DNA of 64,000 bases from Saprospiraceae bacterium (GTDB lineage: Bacteria; Bacteroidota; Bacteroidia; Chitinophagales; Saprospiraceae). This document shows, piece by piece, positions 17,888 through 26,369 of the stretch (positions are counted from its first letter, which is position 1; the number at the start of each line of letters is the position of its first letter). The notes under the pieces were generated by a model. The model worked only from the letters and a program-made list of their open reading frames with translations. It searched no databases and was not told the DNA's origin. Both the position numbers and the translations under genes were made by a program. The stretch is taken from assembly GCA_019187365.1 (NCBI GenBank), contig JABARE010000003.1, positions 62,001 to 126,000 of the forward strand. The letters are read 5' to 3'.

Positions 17888-18440
17888 TCGGCTACAGCTT
17901 GGGGGGCTTTCGTTTGAACTGTTTCTGGATTCCCACACCATAGAAAAATGCATCGAATCCCTCGCGCATAGGATTAATGTCCGCTATGGGGAGGAGCAGG
18001 TCAGCCTGGTGGTCGTTCTCGAGGGCGCCAGTTGTTTTTTTCAGCACCTGCATCCACAGCTTCTCTTTCCCTGGACGTCGTACCGCGTCCGCATCAAGAC
18101 TTACGATGGGCTGCATACCAGTCGGGAAGCGCGGGTGGATTGGTTGGACGAGTTGACCGACCCTTCGACGCCGGTACTCATTCTCGAAGACATCGTGGAA
18201 ACCGGCAAAACCCTTGAAGCTCTTCGCGAAAACGTGCGCTCCAGAGGCGTTTCCGATTTGGGCATTGCCAGCCTGCTCTGGAAACCATCTTGTACCACAG
18301 CCTCTGTCGTTCCGGATTTTACGGGAAGGGAGATCGGCCCCGAATTCGTCGTCGGATTTGGAATGGACTATTGCAATGAAGGCCGCACCCTGAGCTCCAT
18401 TTACCGCTTGCCAAACGAACTGTATGAAAAATCCCCTTAA
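17874..18440 (+). CDS. hpt: Hypoxanthine(-guanine) phosphoribosyltransferase
   Basis: This enzyme salvages hypoxanthine or guanine by joining them to PRPP in the cytoplasm. The 188-residue length fits the family. The PRPP-binding loop is VLILEDIVETGKTLEAL (about residues 100-117). The flexible-loop region is YRVRIKTYDGL, and the purine-binding end has PEFVVGFGMDYCNEGRTL. The ATG at 17874 gives MISADRLQLGG and overlaps the end of the peptidase gene by 14 bases; a longer frame would run far into that gene. The tRNA-Gln gene follows 50 bases later. Confidence 0.9.
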   Translation: MISADRLQLGGLSFELFLDSHTIEKCIESLAHRINVRYGEEQVSLVVVLEGASCFFQHLHPQLLFPWTSYRVRIKTYDGLHTSREARVDWLDELTDPSTPVLILEDIVETGKTLEALRENVRSRGVSDLGIASLLWKPSCTTASVVPDFTGREIGPEFVVGFGMDYCNEGRTLSSIYRLPNELYEKSP

Positions 18441-18467
18441 AAAGTCTTCCGCGAAGGGGAAAATGGC

Positions 18468-18475
18468 TAATTTTG
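18468..18475 (+). promoter_or_regulatory. -7 promoter element for tRNA-Gln
   Basis: TAATTTTG matches TAnnTTTG exactly and ends 15 bases before the tRNA. No clear -33 TTTG is visible at the usual spacing. Confidence 0.5.
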
Positions 18476-18490
18476 CCTGCCTTTTTCGAC

Positions 18491-18561
18491 TGACCCATGG
18501 TGTAACGGTAGCACTACAGATTTTGGTTCTGTCTGTTAAGGTTCGAATCCTTATGGGTCAA
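18491..18561 (+). tRNA. tRNA-Gln (anticodon TTG)
   Basis: A full cloverleaf is present. The acceptor arms TGACCCA (18491-18497) and TGGGTCA (18554-18560) are followed by discriminator A at 18561. The anticodon stem is CAGA/TCTG around loop TTTTGGT, giving anticodon TTG for glutamine. The T-arm has TAAGG-TTCGAAT-CCTTA. No CCA is encoded. A terminator follows directly. Confidence 0.95.
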
Positions 18562-18567
18562 CAACCG

Positions 18568-18593
18568 GCTCCGCTTGCGCGGGGCTTTTTTTT
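18568..18593 (+). terminator. Intrinsic terminator after tRNA-Gln
   Basis: GCTCCGC and GCGGGGC form a seven-base stem (one G-T pair) around loop TTGC, followed by eight T residues (18586-18593). Confidence 0.85.
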
Positions 18594-18663
18594 GCCCGTT
18601 GGCGAGCAGGTCGCGCATCCGGAGGATGGCAATCCGGCGATGCTCCTTAAAATGCGGGATGGT

Positions 18664-19569
18664 TCACGCCGGAGTTTTTGGGCGAGCCGGGTTGCCGAGG
18701 TAGATACCGGGTTCTTCCAGGCTGCGGGCTACTACCGCACCCAGCCCTACGGTGACACCGCTGGCGATGTGCAGGCCATCGCGAAAACATGCTGCCGGCG
18801 CAATCCAGCAGTCATTTCCGAATTCCGTGCTGCCGGCAACCGTCGTCCCGGCGGTGATCATGCAGTTTGTTCCGGTGCGGACGTTGTGTGCAATGTGCAC
18901 CAGGTTGTCCAGTTTTGTTCCAGGACCCAGGACCGTATCACCGAGCGTTCCGCGATCCACGCAGCAGTTTGCTCCAATTTCCACGTCATCGCCGATGATA
19001 ACCCCTCCCAGGTGAGGAAACCGGATGTTCCTTCCGTCCGAAAGGCGCACATAGCCGTATCCGTCTGATCCAATTGTAGTATGGTTTTTGATGACTACCC
19101 TTTCCCCAAGACAAACGCGGTCGTGCAACACGCAATGGCTGTGAATGACCGCATCGTTTCCAATGCAACACTTGCCTATGATGGCAAAGGCGCCTATGTG
19201 TACGTGTAAACCTATGGTGGCCTCCGGATGAACGATGGCCGTTGGGTGCACGCCCGGTGCAGGCCGCTCCCAGAATAACTTGTGCAGGATTGCTGCAAAA
19301 CTTACCCTCGGCTGTTCGGTTGCAACCACCACTTGCCCCGGCCGCTCGCGGTAATGATCCAGAACAGCCGTATGAGCAACGACGACGGAGGCACCAACCT
19401 TCAGGACAAAGGCGGGATTCTTCGACCGTGATTCCGACATCCAACTGATGCATCCCTCGCTGGCTTCATCAATGTTCTTCGCTGTGTGGAATGTACCCTT
19501 GCTTCCCCGGATTTCGTATGGCCCCTGGATGCAATCCAAAATGTCTTCCAGATGGTAAATGCGTTTCAT
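18664..19569 (-). CDS. LpxD-like UDP-acylglucosamine N-acyltransferase
   Basis: This 301-residue hexapeptide-repeat acyltransferase is closer to canonical LpxD in its core than the paralog at 11.4 kb. It contains [53 protein letters not shown] and [22 protein letters not shown], the acyl-binding and catalytic-His segment. The N-terminal part (residues 1-100) is divergent from textbook LpxD ([23 protein letters not shown]). Role inferred: acylation of a nucleotide sugar for lipid A or surface glycan. The ATG at 19569 is clear. It is transcribed alone, convergent with tRNA-Gln and downstream of the 5'-nucleotidase gene on the same strand. Confidence 0.85.
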   Translation of the reverse strand: MKRIYHLEDILDCIQGPYEIRGSKGTFHTAKNIDEASEGCISWMSESRSKNPAFVLKVGASVVVAHTAVLDHYRERPGQVVVATEQPRVSFAAILHKLFWERPAPGVHPTAIVHPEATIGLHVHIGAFAIIGKCCIGNDAVIHSHCVLHDRVCLGERVVIKNHTTIGSDGYGYVRLSDGRNIRFPHLGGVIIGDDVEIGANCCVDRGTLGDTVLGPGTKLDNLVHIAHNVRTGTNCMITAGTTVAGSTEFGNDCWIAPAACFRDGLHIASGVTVGLGAVVARSLEEPGIYLGNPARPKTPA

Positions 19570-19715
19570 AAAGGCAACTTTATCGCAGGGCTAACTGAAT
19601 TTGCTGTTGCCTGCCACCGCAAGGTAAATCATTTTGCAGCTACGTTCAGCCCTTTGAGCCCTTACAAGTTTGTGGACCACACGGCGTGGATGGCTTGACA
19701 AAGGGAGTCTGCAGC

Positions 19716-20678
19716 TCAGTCATTTTCCTTAGCCCCTGAACTGAAGTTGCCGGATTGACCGTTGTTCTGCAAGGGAGAATTGCTTTTGTAGAGTACGCGG
19801 CCGGAGGGAACGACCTTGCGCGATTCGCGCAAGTGGCTTTCCTGGTCGTCAAAGAAAATATGGGCACCAAAGGCCTTCAGAACCTTGTCTTTCGACAGGC
19901 CTCCCATAAAATAGGCTTCGTCGACGTATACACCCCAGTGGCGCAGGGTCTTGATGACGCGCATGTGGCTGGGAGCGTTTCTAGCGGTGACGATGGCAAT
20001 GCGCAAGGGTGAACGCTCGATCGACATGGGCAGGAATTCCTGGATTTTCGATAGCTTGCGGATGAGGTCGGCAAAAGGTCCGTCGTCGAGGGGAACGTCT
20101 TCGTTGGTCTCTTCGTGCTGGTGAAAGGCTTCGATGCCCTTTTCCTTAAAGATCTGCTCGGAGGATTCAGAAAATACGACGGCATCCGCATCAAAGGCAA
20201 ATTTGACCCGGTTCTTTTCTGGCAGGTAGCCTTCAGGGGGGTCGGAGATCACCGCTGCAGCACAGGACGTATGGTCGATCACCCACTGCACGTCGCGTTC
20301 GTCGCGCGACAGGAACAGGTCGACGTCGTAGGCATCAATGAATGGAGCGAGGTCCTCTCCACCCGAAAAAGCCCAACGGGTGATGGGCAGGCCATAATGG
20401 CGGATTGAACGCAGCACCCGTACCCCCGTTTCCGGACTGTTCCTCGACATCACCACCACCTCAATGATCTGCTTCGACGCATGCTCGTTGAGTTGCAGCA
20501 GGCTCTGCACCAAAGGGAATGCTGTTCCCGGAGCCAGCATATCTCCTTCATGTGCGAGCTGATACCTTCGAAACCCTTCCACCCCTTCGCGATCGAATAG
20601 AGCATTTTCCCCTTCTAAGTCGAACAGCGCACGGGAAGAAACGCCAATAACCAGTATTTCGGAAAGATCCAATCCCAT
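19716..20678 (-). CDS. 5'-nucleotidase (cytosolic NT5C1-like, PF06189 type)
   Basis: This 320-residue protein matches the 5-nucleotidase family typified by cytosolic 5'-nucleotidase I, which dephosphorylates nucleoside monophosphates. Recognisable stretches are VIGVSSRALFDLEGENALFD (nucleophile region), YQLAHEGDMLAPGTAFPLVQSLL, VVVMSRNSPETGVRVLRSI, FLSRDERDVQWVID and the acidic end AHIFFDDQESHL. These fit a HAD-like fold without a signal peptide. The TTG at 20732 is ignored in favour of ATG 20678 (MGLDLSEILVIG). It is far from other purine genes except hpt, 1.3 kb downstream on the other strand. Confidence 0.88.
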   Translation of the reverse strand: MGLDLSEILVIGVSSRALFDLEGENALFDREGVEGFRRYQLAHEGDMLAPGTAFPLVQSLLQLNEHASKQIIEVVVMSRNSPETGVRVLRSIRHYGLPITRWAFSGGEDLAPFIDAYDVDLFLSRDERDVQWVIDHTSCAAAVISDPPEGYLPEKNRVKFAFDADAVVFSESSEQIFKEKGIEAFHQHEETNEDVPLDDGPFADLIRKLSKIQEFLPMSIERSPLRIAIVTARNAPSHMRVIKTLRHWGVYVDEAYFMGGLSKDKVLKAFGAHIFFDDQESHLRESRKVVPSGRVLYKSNSPLQNNGQSGNFSSGAKEND

Positions 20679-20968
20679 TTCCGCAGTTTCTGCAGCCGCA
20701 TCACAATCCCAGGCAAAACACCGGAACCTCAACGGCGAGGGGCTAAATTACGCAAAGCTCAATGCGCTCCGGACGATTTTTAAAGCACGCGCATCCGGCA
20801 TACCTCAAATCCGGCTGTCCCATCTTAAGCATTTCAAAGCAATGTCGGCACATGAAAAACCCGGGCGCTAAATCCGCCGCTCAAGCGAAATGCACAGAAA
20901 ATATTACAAGCGTCTATAGGACAAAAGTTAGCCTAAATTCCTTGAATTTTGAAAAAAAAGAGCTATAT
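20679..20968. other. Intergenic AT-rich region
   Basis: This stretch separates the 5'-nucleotidase gene from a MITE-like element. It becomes steadily AT-richer (a run of A at 20951-20959). No coding region, tRNA or clear hairpin was found. It must hold the nucleotidase promoter; TAATTTAG on the minus strand near 20750 is a near match to TAnnTTTG. Confidence 0.5.
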
Positions 20969-20972
20969 TTAT

Positions 20973-21428
20973 GGGTACCTCGAATAACCCAGTTTTGATG
21001 CCAGAATGAAAAGGGCTGCCTCTCTTCACTCCCTGTTGATGCCAGAATGAAAAGGGATGCCTCTCTTCACTCCCTGTTGATGCCAGAATGAAAAGGGCTG
21101 CCTCTCTTCACTCCCTGTTGATGCCAGAATGAATTTAGCAAAACAAGACGAGGCGCGGTGAAGGAAGCTATGTGGAGCAATAACTGACTGAACCGCAACG
21201 AAGTATTGTGAAGCTAAATACATTTCGCGCGCAAGCCAATGCGGTCTGGCTGGCGCAAGAGGGAGTGGAGAGAGGCAGCCCCCGAGCAAAACAAGACGAG
21301 GCGCAGCGAAGGAAGCTATGTGGAACGATAACTGACTGAGCTGCAACGAAGTATTGTGAAGCTAAATTCATTGAGTGGGTAAGCCTGTGCGGTCTGACTG
21401 GCGCAATAGTGGGTTATTCGAGGTGCCC
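20973..21428. mobile_element. MITE-like element, copy A (456 bp)
   Basis: Terminal inverted repeats GGGTACCTCGAATAACCC (20973-20990) and the complement of GGGCACCTCGAATAACCC (21411-21428) differ at one base. Both sides carry TTAT (20969-20972 and 21429-21432), a likely 4-bp target duplication. Inside are three tandem 41-bp units beginning TTGATGCCAGAATG (20995, 21036, 21077) plus a partial fourth. There is also an inverted copy of part of that unit (about 21261-21284) and two copies of a CAAAACAAGACGAGGCGC segment. No transposase or other credible protein is encoded, so movement would need a transposase supplied from elsewhere. Confidence 0.8.
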
Positions 21429-21630
21429 TTATAAGTTACTTGCTTATTTTGGTACTAGAGTGATGGTTTAGCTTATTGCAAGCAATATACTTTTTTAGTA
21501 ATTGTATCAGGAGGGATTTGCTTAGGTTAAAAGCAGTATAGTTAAGGATAAAATGCTCTATTCGGAACCTGGACGCCAAGAATAAAAACCTTTGCATTTA
21601 GGCAGCGAACTGTCTTACCAGTGTAATCTA

Positions 21631-23892
21631 ATGTTTATGCCTGAATTCATAAAATTCCTGTTTTCTATCCTTGCCATGCACTTCGTAAGTGCACCCTTCG
21701 GTGGACTAAAGGCCCAATGCAATCCGCCAATGGGTGAAGTCTGTGATGAATCCCGGGTTTTTTGTTCCCTTGATGAGTTGAATGGATATGCCTGTAATAA
21801 CCCAAGTACCGTACCAAGTCCTTGTCAGCCGCTATGCAGCCAGGGTGGGGTCGGGCATAATACCAGTTGGTGGGGTTTCGTTACGCAGGGTGGTGACATT
21901 ACCATTACATTGGATGTAGGCGCTTGCTCTTTCGTGCATCAGGGATTGCAGTACGGAATTAGGGGAGATTGTCATTGCAGTGAAGATGTAGCCTGCCTTT
22001 CCATTCCATGCATTCCTCCCAATAGCGTTTGGAAGATCAATGCCAATCTGATCCCGTGTAAAACCTATTATCTTTGGATCGATGGTTGCAGTGGAGATGT
22101 TTGTGATTTTACGCTATACACCAGCGGTGGAGCCCCCCCATCATTGGTCAGCTTAGGATACATCAATAATTTGCCGGGCGCAATCATTGATCCGGTCTGC
22201 ATTGGAGCATGCAATGTCAAATTTTTCGTAGATCCTCAGCCTGGAGGATGTCTGCCAACTTATGTGTGGACGTTGGATGGCGACGAAGTAGCTGGAAATC
22301 GAGCAGAAGTTTACCTCGATTTTCCGGTGGAAGGGAATTTTAAACTTTGTATTACAGCTTACATTGGCAAGCCGGAATCCGGATCAATTTGTTCTCAGAC
22401 CGCCCCTAGGTGCGCTACCGTTAAAGTTAAAAATGTATCTGAAAAAACCGGGGCACCGCGCACATTATGCTGGGAACAGGTCCATCCAAACGGTTATAAT
22501 TGGCATACTCAGCTGGTTCGTACCTCGGGAGCATACCGTGAGCGCATTACCGATCCCAATTGCTGTAACTTTGATTCAGTGGTCTTTTTTACAGTGCTGG
22601 AAAAGCCAAAGCCTCCGGATGTATATTACATTCGTTGCGACAAAGAACCCTATATTGATCCGGTAGGAAAAGTGTGGGATGGCTGCAGAAATAAATTTGA
22701 GATCACGCTCCCAAATTCTAGCGATCCTTATCGGTGCGACAGTGCGATCTTTCTAACAGCTGCTTATGTGGATATTACTTCAAATTTTCAATCGGAAATC
22801 GTCAACGATACCCTGGTCTATCATCCCAACATCCGGATAGATCATCCTTGCAATGTCGGTGAAGTCTATTATTTTTCCTATCAATGGAAACTTAAGTCGG
22901 ATTCTACAGGGTTTGTACTTTCGACCGATGAACATTTTATGCCACTAACTGCCGGGAACTATATCCTGGATGCACGGGTAACTTGCGTTTTGGGAACGGA
23001 TACCGCGATCTGCGTTCGACGCTTTGAGGAGCACTTCATAGAGCTCGAAGAGGCGAATGCACCCTTGTTGCTGTTGAACAAATTTGTTTGTCCCAATGAT
23101 ACTTTCTGGGCAAATGCCGTTCCCTGGGGTAGAGACTTTTCAGGCCAATTCAATTGGCAGGTATCCGGTGGTCAAATAATTTCCAATCCGGACTCATCTT
23201 CCGTCCAGATCATCTGGAATTTAGCACCAGGCACGGATGGAGAGGTGCAAATTTATTGCAGTCTTGACAGCGCCAGAAGCAGAACCACTGTTTGTACGAT
23301 TTATACGATCTCACCACAAGCAGCGGGTAAAGATTTTGCGGTTTTTGGAAAACAGGCAACGCTTAAATCCAGATCGAAATTGCCAGGTGTTTGGTCAGCG
23401 GTGATTGCCCCGTTCCCGGTTCTGATCAATGATCCACAAAGTGCCGTAACTCCGGTACAGGTTGGAGGCTTTGGGACCTATTGCTTCGAATGGCATGCAC
23501 CTTTGAAGAATTGTGCTGAAAGAGATACGGTTTGCATAGCGTTTAGAAAAATCAGAACATATGATTATAAGGAGGGACCCATAATCGAAATAGACGATTC
23601 GCTTTCAGCAAAATGGAGCACGCGCGCTGGCAGGAAAATGGATGAATGCATTAAGCTTCAGTTCTACAATACGGATTATGCCACGTTTGAAATTCATAAG
23701 GAAAACGTGACTAAATCCAGAATAGATGTTTTGGATATTCAGGGAAGGCTGCTGAATTCACTGGAGATGGGTGAATACAGCTTTCCTGCCAGCGTCAATA
23801 TTCCCTTGCCAAAGTTTGCAGGGGTTTGCTATATCCGTTGGACCATAAACGAAAAGCAGTTTATTTTTAAAATATTCAGGCTCCCCGAATAA
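21631..23892 (+). CDS. Large secreted cysteine-rich protein with T9SS-type C-terminal end
   Basis: I do not recognise a named family. The 753-residue product starts at ATG 21631 or 21637, with a signal peptide ending near GGLKAQC. The first 170 residues are rich in cysteine (CNPPMGEVCDES, CNNPSTVPSPCQPLC, CHCSEDVACLSIPC, CKTYYLWIDGCSGDVC), in the style of Saprospirales extracellular proteins. The middle looks like PKD/Ig-type beta-sandwich modules (TYVWTLDGDEVAGN, FNWQVSGGQIISNPDSSSVQIIWN). The last 80 residues (SRIDVLDIQGRLLNSLEMGEY ... CYIRWTINEKQFIFKIFRLPE) fit a T9SS type A sorting domain. The gene is AT-richer than its neighbours and lies between one intact and one degenerate copy of the MITE-like element. 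Its stop codon is inside the degenerate copy. Confidence 0.75.
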   Translation: MFMPEFIKFLFSILAMHFVSAPFGGLKAQCNPPMGEVCDESRVFCSLDELNGYACNNPSTVPSPCQPLCSQGGVGHNTSWWGFVTQGGDITITLDVGACSFVHQGLQYGIRGDCHCSEDVACLSIPCIPPNSVWKINANLIPCKTYYLWIDGCSGDVCDFTLYTSGGAPPSLVSLGYINNLPGAIIDPVCIGACNVKFFVDPQPGGCLPTYVWTLDGDEVAGNRAEVYLDFPVEGNFKLCITAYIGKPESGSICSQTAPRCATVKVKNVSEKTGAPRTLCWEQVHPNGYNWHTQLVRTSGAYRERITDPNCCNFDSVVFFTVLEKPKPPDVYYIRCDKEPYIDPVGKVWDGCRNKFEITLPNSSDPYRCDSAIFLTAAYVDITSNFQSEIVNDTLVYHPNIRIDHPCNVGEVYYFSYQWKLKSDSTGFVLSTDEHFMPLTAGNYILDARVTCVLGTDTAICVRRFEEHFIELEEANAPLLLLNKFVCPNDTFWANAVPWGRDFSGQFNWQVSGGQIISNPDSSSVQIIWNLAPGTDGEVQIYCSLDSARSRTTVCTIYTISPQAAGKDFAVFGKQATLKSRSKLPGVWSAVIAPFPVLINDPQSAVTPVQVGGFGTYCFEWHAPLKNCAERDTVCIAFRKIRTYDYKEGPIIEIDDSLSAKWSTRAGRKMDECIKLQFYNTDYATFEIHKENVTKSRIDVLDIQGRLLNSLEMGEYSFPASVNIPLPKFAGVCYIRWTINEKQFIFKIFRLPE

Positions 23893-23950
23893 GTTCATTT
23901 TGAAGGCAGAATGAATGGGGATAGCTCTCTTCACCCCGTGCTGATGCCAG
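23877..23950. repeat. Degenerate left end of the MITE-like element (copy C)
   Basis: AGGCTCCCCGAATAAGTTC aligns with the left terminal repeat GGGTACCTCGAATAACCCA. The following bases resemble the 41-bp unit (GGCAGAATGAATGGGGATAG, then CTCTCTTCACCCCGTG and CTGATGCCAG). No right end was found. The TAA stop of the preceding gene lies in it. Confidence 0.6.
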
Positions 23951-24275
23951 CAAACAGGCAATTTTCTCTCACATTGCCGGGAATGGGCTCATGACCCCGC
24001 ACATTCTCTCTGCAACCAGTGGCAATGGTCTTCACTGCGAAAGCCCCGGATCTACAAAATCGAAAGAGCGTTCTTGCCTGCAATTGGACCGCGACACAAC
24101 TCCCCTTGTGGCTACCCAAATGTAACGACGGGAGTCTCAACGAAGACTCAGTGACCTGTAGATGTACCAGTCCGTCGAGTGTGGTATAAGTGAGTACAGT
24201 GGGCTCTTGTGCCGGAGAGGTGGTCGCAGATACGGCAGGAAGCGCCAGGGAACTGAACATCCCGCAAAGGGCCAT
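23931..24275 (-). CDS. Doubtful hypothetical secreted protein, 114 aa
   Basis: An open frame begins with a signal-peptide-like stretch (MALCGMFSSLALPAVSATTSPAQE) and continues as PTVLTYTTLDGLVHLQVTESS and LPSLHLGSHKGSCVAVQL. I recognise no family. The last codons run into the degenerate repeat at 23877-23950, so the 3' end may be a decayed or disrupted gene. It could be a remnant of an accessory gene or a chance frame. Confidence 0.25.
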   Translation of the reverse strand: MALCGMFSSLALPAVSATTSPAQEPTVLTYTTLDGLVHLQVTESSLRLPSLHLGSHKGSCVAVQLQARTLFRFCRSGAFAVKTIATGCRENVRGHEPIPGNVRENCLFAGISTG

Positions 24276-24672
24276 TGGGGCAGTGCCCTGAACCAGGTTA
24301 CGGAATAGGCCTTTAACTGATGTTGAGCGGGAGGGCGGGCCGCAATTTAGTCAATGCGCTTGAGCCGCCTTGCCTTGCGCCATTTCCCATGAAAATGCGG
24401 CCCGGTGACGCTCCCGCAACCTATCTCAAATCAAAAATCAGTTGGTATTTGTCGCCATCGACTCGGCATAAGGGCAAAACTACGCGGATGGGCCGCCAGC
24501 AGGCTTCGGAAAAGCAAAACCGCGAGAAAATTGTAAAATTCGGTAAATTCAAGTGTCTGGGACCCCAATGCCAAAGAAGCTTTTCTCAGATCTTTTTTAG
24601 GGATAATGCCAAAATTACCCTGTTTCTCAGGATATTATAAATTAATTTACAAAAAAAGTTCGCTCAGGAGGC
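24276..24672. other. Intergenic region upstream of the ribosomal operon
   Basis: No gene is supported here. The part from about 24420 on is AT-rich and contains only a short plus-strand frame without family resemblance. It ends in the rplM promoter. Confidence 0.5.
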
Positions 24673-24701
24673 TTTGGCTTCGCGTGCAGGGCTTACCTTT
24701 G
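24673..24701 (+). promoter_or_regulatory. Promoter of the rplM-rpsI-rpsB-tsf operon
   Basis: TACCTTTG at 24694-24701 fits the TAnnTTTG consensus exactly. TTTG at 24673-24676 lies 17 bases upstream, slightly short of the usual -33 spacing. The rplM start follows 41 bases later. Confidence 0.65.
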
Positions 24702-24742
24702 TGCCCGCTTCTAAAAAGCGTTACCATTAAAATCGCGCTCCA

Positions 24743-25186
24743 GTGAATACCACGAGTTTCAAGACGACATACGCCAAGAACCCTGAAAGGGGAAGGAAAT
24801 GGCATATCATCGACGCGGAAGGCCAGGTTGTTGGCCGCCTTGCGTCGCGTGTGGCCCACCTGCTGATGGGCAAGCACAAGCCCAGCTTCGCACCGCACAT
24901 GGATTGCGGTGACCACGTCATCATTGTCAACGCCGGAAAGGTCCGCTTTACCGGCAAAAAGATGGATGACAAGGTCTATCTCACGTACAGTGGTTATCCC
25001 GGCGGACAAAAATCTGCAACGCCACGGCAGGTCCTCGCCAAACACCCGACCCGGGTCGTGGAAGGCGCAGTTCGCCGCATGTTGCCCAAAAGCCGCCTTG
25101 GCGACGCCATGTATAGAAAGCTCTTTGTTTACGAAGGCCCGGGACATCCTCACCAGGCTCAGAAACCCGAATCATTTACAATTTAA
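24743..25186 (+). CDS. rplM: 50S ribosomal protein L13 (GTG start)
   Basis: L13 is an early assembly protein of the large ribosomal subunit. The 147-residue product has the family text RKWHIIDAEGQVVGRLASRVAHLLMGKHK, HVIIVNAGKVRFTGKK, YSGYPGGQKSATPRQVL and AVRRMLPKSRLGDAMYRKLFVYEG. The start is GTG at 24743, since no ATG precedes the conserved region and the upstream promoter lies close. It opens a tight operon, with rpsI following after three bases. Confidence 0.97.
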   Translation: MNTTSFKTTYAKNPERGRKWHIIDAEGQVVGRLASRVAHLLMGKHKPSFAPHMDCGDHVIIVNAGKVRFTGKKMDDKVYLTYSGYPGGQKSATPRQVLAKHPTRVVEGAVRRMLPKSRLGDAMYRKLFVYEGPGHPHQAQKPESFTI

Positions 25187-25189
25187 GCA

Positions 25190-25594
25190 ATGATGGAAAA
25201 AGAATTGATCAACGCCATAGGCAGGAGAAAGGCTGCAGTGGCCCGGGTGTACCTGTCGCGCGCCACGGCTGCAGCGACGGAGATCACCATCAACTCCCGG
25301 CCGCTGGCAGAATATTTTCCCGTCCGGGACATCGCCCAGAAGGTAATGGACCCGGTGCTGACCGTTGGAGGAGAACAGGCCTTTCAGATCACGGCCACCG
25401 TTTGTGGTGGCGGCCTCAAAGGACAGGCGGAAGCCTTGCGCCTGGCGATTGCCCGTGCATTGTGTAAGGTAGATCCGGAGATGCGGCCCCCGCTCAAGCA
25501 GCGCAGGTTGCTAACCCGCGACGCGCGCGAAGTCGAGCGCAAGAAATTTGGCCTTCGCAAAGCCCGTAAGAGCACCCAGTTCAGTAAACGTTAA
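25190..25594 (+). CDS. rpsI: 30S ribosomal protein S9
   Basis: S9 contacts the P-site tRNA through its basic C-terminal tail. The product of about 134 residues shows INAIGRRKAAVARVYL near the start, FQITATVCGGGLKGQAEALRLAIARAL in the middle, and the diagnostic end RREVERKKFGLRKARKSTQFSKR in close form. Two adjacent ATG codons (25190, 25193) could start it. It lies three bases after rplM and eleven bases before rpsB in the same operon. Confidence 0.97.
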   Translation: MMEKELINAIGRRKAAVARVYLSRATAAATEITINSRPLAEYFPVRDIAQKVMDPVLTVGGEQAFQITATVCGGGLKGQAEALRLAIARALCKVDPEMRPPLKQRRLLTRDAREVERKKFGLRKARKSTQFSKR

Positions 25595-25605
25595 TCCGAA
25601 AAGCA

Positions 25606-26334
25606 ATGCCCACCATGGAAAGACCCAGCTACCAGCAACTATTGGAAGCCAACGTCCATTTCGGCCACCTGCGCAGGAAGTGGAATCCCAAAATGCGACA
25701 GTATATTTTCAAAGAGCATAAGGGCGTCCACCTCATCGACCTCAACCGCACCGGCGAATGCCTCGATCGCGCGGCACAGGCCATGAAGCAACTCGCCAAG
25801 TCGGGAAAGAAGATCATGTTTGTCGCTACCAAGAAACAGGCTCGCGAAATTGTTGCAGAGGCAGCGCAGAGCGTCGGCATGCCTTATGTTACTGAGCGCT
25901 GGCTGGGCGGCATGATGACCAACTTTTCAACGATACGCCGCTCCGTTAAAAAAATGAACAACATCGAAAGGATGCTCTCAGACGGCAACCTCACGACCAT
26001 CACCAAAAAGGAGCGCCTGACCCTGAGCCGCGAAAAGGAGAAAATGGAACGTGTGCTCGGCGGTGTCGCCAGTCTTAACCGCCTGCCCTCCGCTGTTTTT
26101 ATCGTCGATATTCTCAACGAACACCTGGCGGTCGCTGAGGCCACCAATCTCGGCATCCGCACATTTGCCATGGTCGATACCAACAGCAATCCAAACCTGG
26201 TGGATTTCCCCATTCCGGCCAATGACGATTCCTCCAAATCCATTGCCCTGATTACGCGTTTTATGGTTCAGGCCATTCGCGAAGGCCTGGAAGAGCGCTC
26301 TGCCGAGGTACGTGAAGAAGCGACTGCAGGCTAA
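25606..26334 (+). CDS. rpsB: 30S ribosomal protein S2
   Basis: S2 joins late in small-subunit assembly and helps place S1. The 242-residue protein has YQQLLEANVHFGHLRRKWNPKM, YIFKEHKGVHLIDLNRT, IMFVATKKQAREIV, PYVTERWLGGMMTNFSTIRRSV and VVDTN-type text (TFAMVDTNSNPNLVDFPIPANDD). It is the third gene of the operon. Its TAA stop is followed immediately by a dispersed dyad repeat (26335-26352) that fills part of the 35-base gap to tsf. Confidence 0.97.
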   Translation: MPTMERPSYQQLLEANVHFGHLRRKWNPKMRQYIFKEHKGVHLIDLNRTGECLDRAAQAMKQLAKSGKKIMFVATKKQAREIVAEAAQSVGMPYVTERWLGGMMTNFSTIRRSVKKMNNIERMLSDGNLTTITKKERLTLSREKEKMERVLGGVASLNRLPSAVFIVDILNEHLAVAEATNLGIRTFAMVDTNSNPNLVDFPIPANDDSSKSIALITRFMVQAIREGLEERSAEVREEATAG

Positions 26335-26352
26335 ACTAACGAACGTTTGTAC
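26335..26352. repeat. Dispersed dyad repeat directly after the rpsB stop
   Basis: ACTAACGAACGTTTGTAC begins at the base after the rpsB TAA. It sits inside an operon, so it is unlikely to be a full terminator unless it attenuates transcription between rpsB and tsf. Confidence 0.75.
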
Positions 26353-26369
26353 ACAGAAAATACACACAT

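Noticed and set aside
18424..19068. 214-codon plus-strand frame across tRNA-Gln
   Set aside because: It runs through the tRNA and its terminator and is antisense to the LpxD-like gene.
20973..21428. Complete insertion sequence with transposase
   Set aside because: Terminal repeats and target duplication are present, but no frame inside resembles a transposase.
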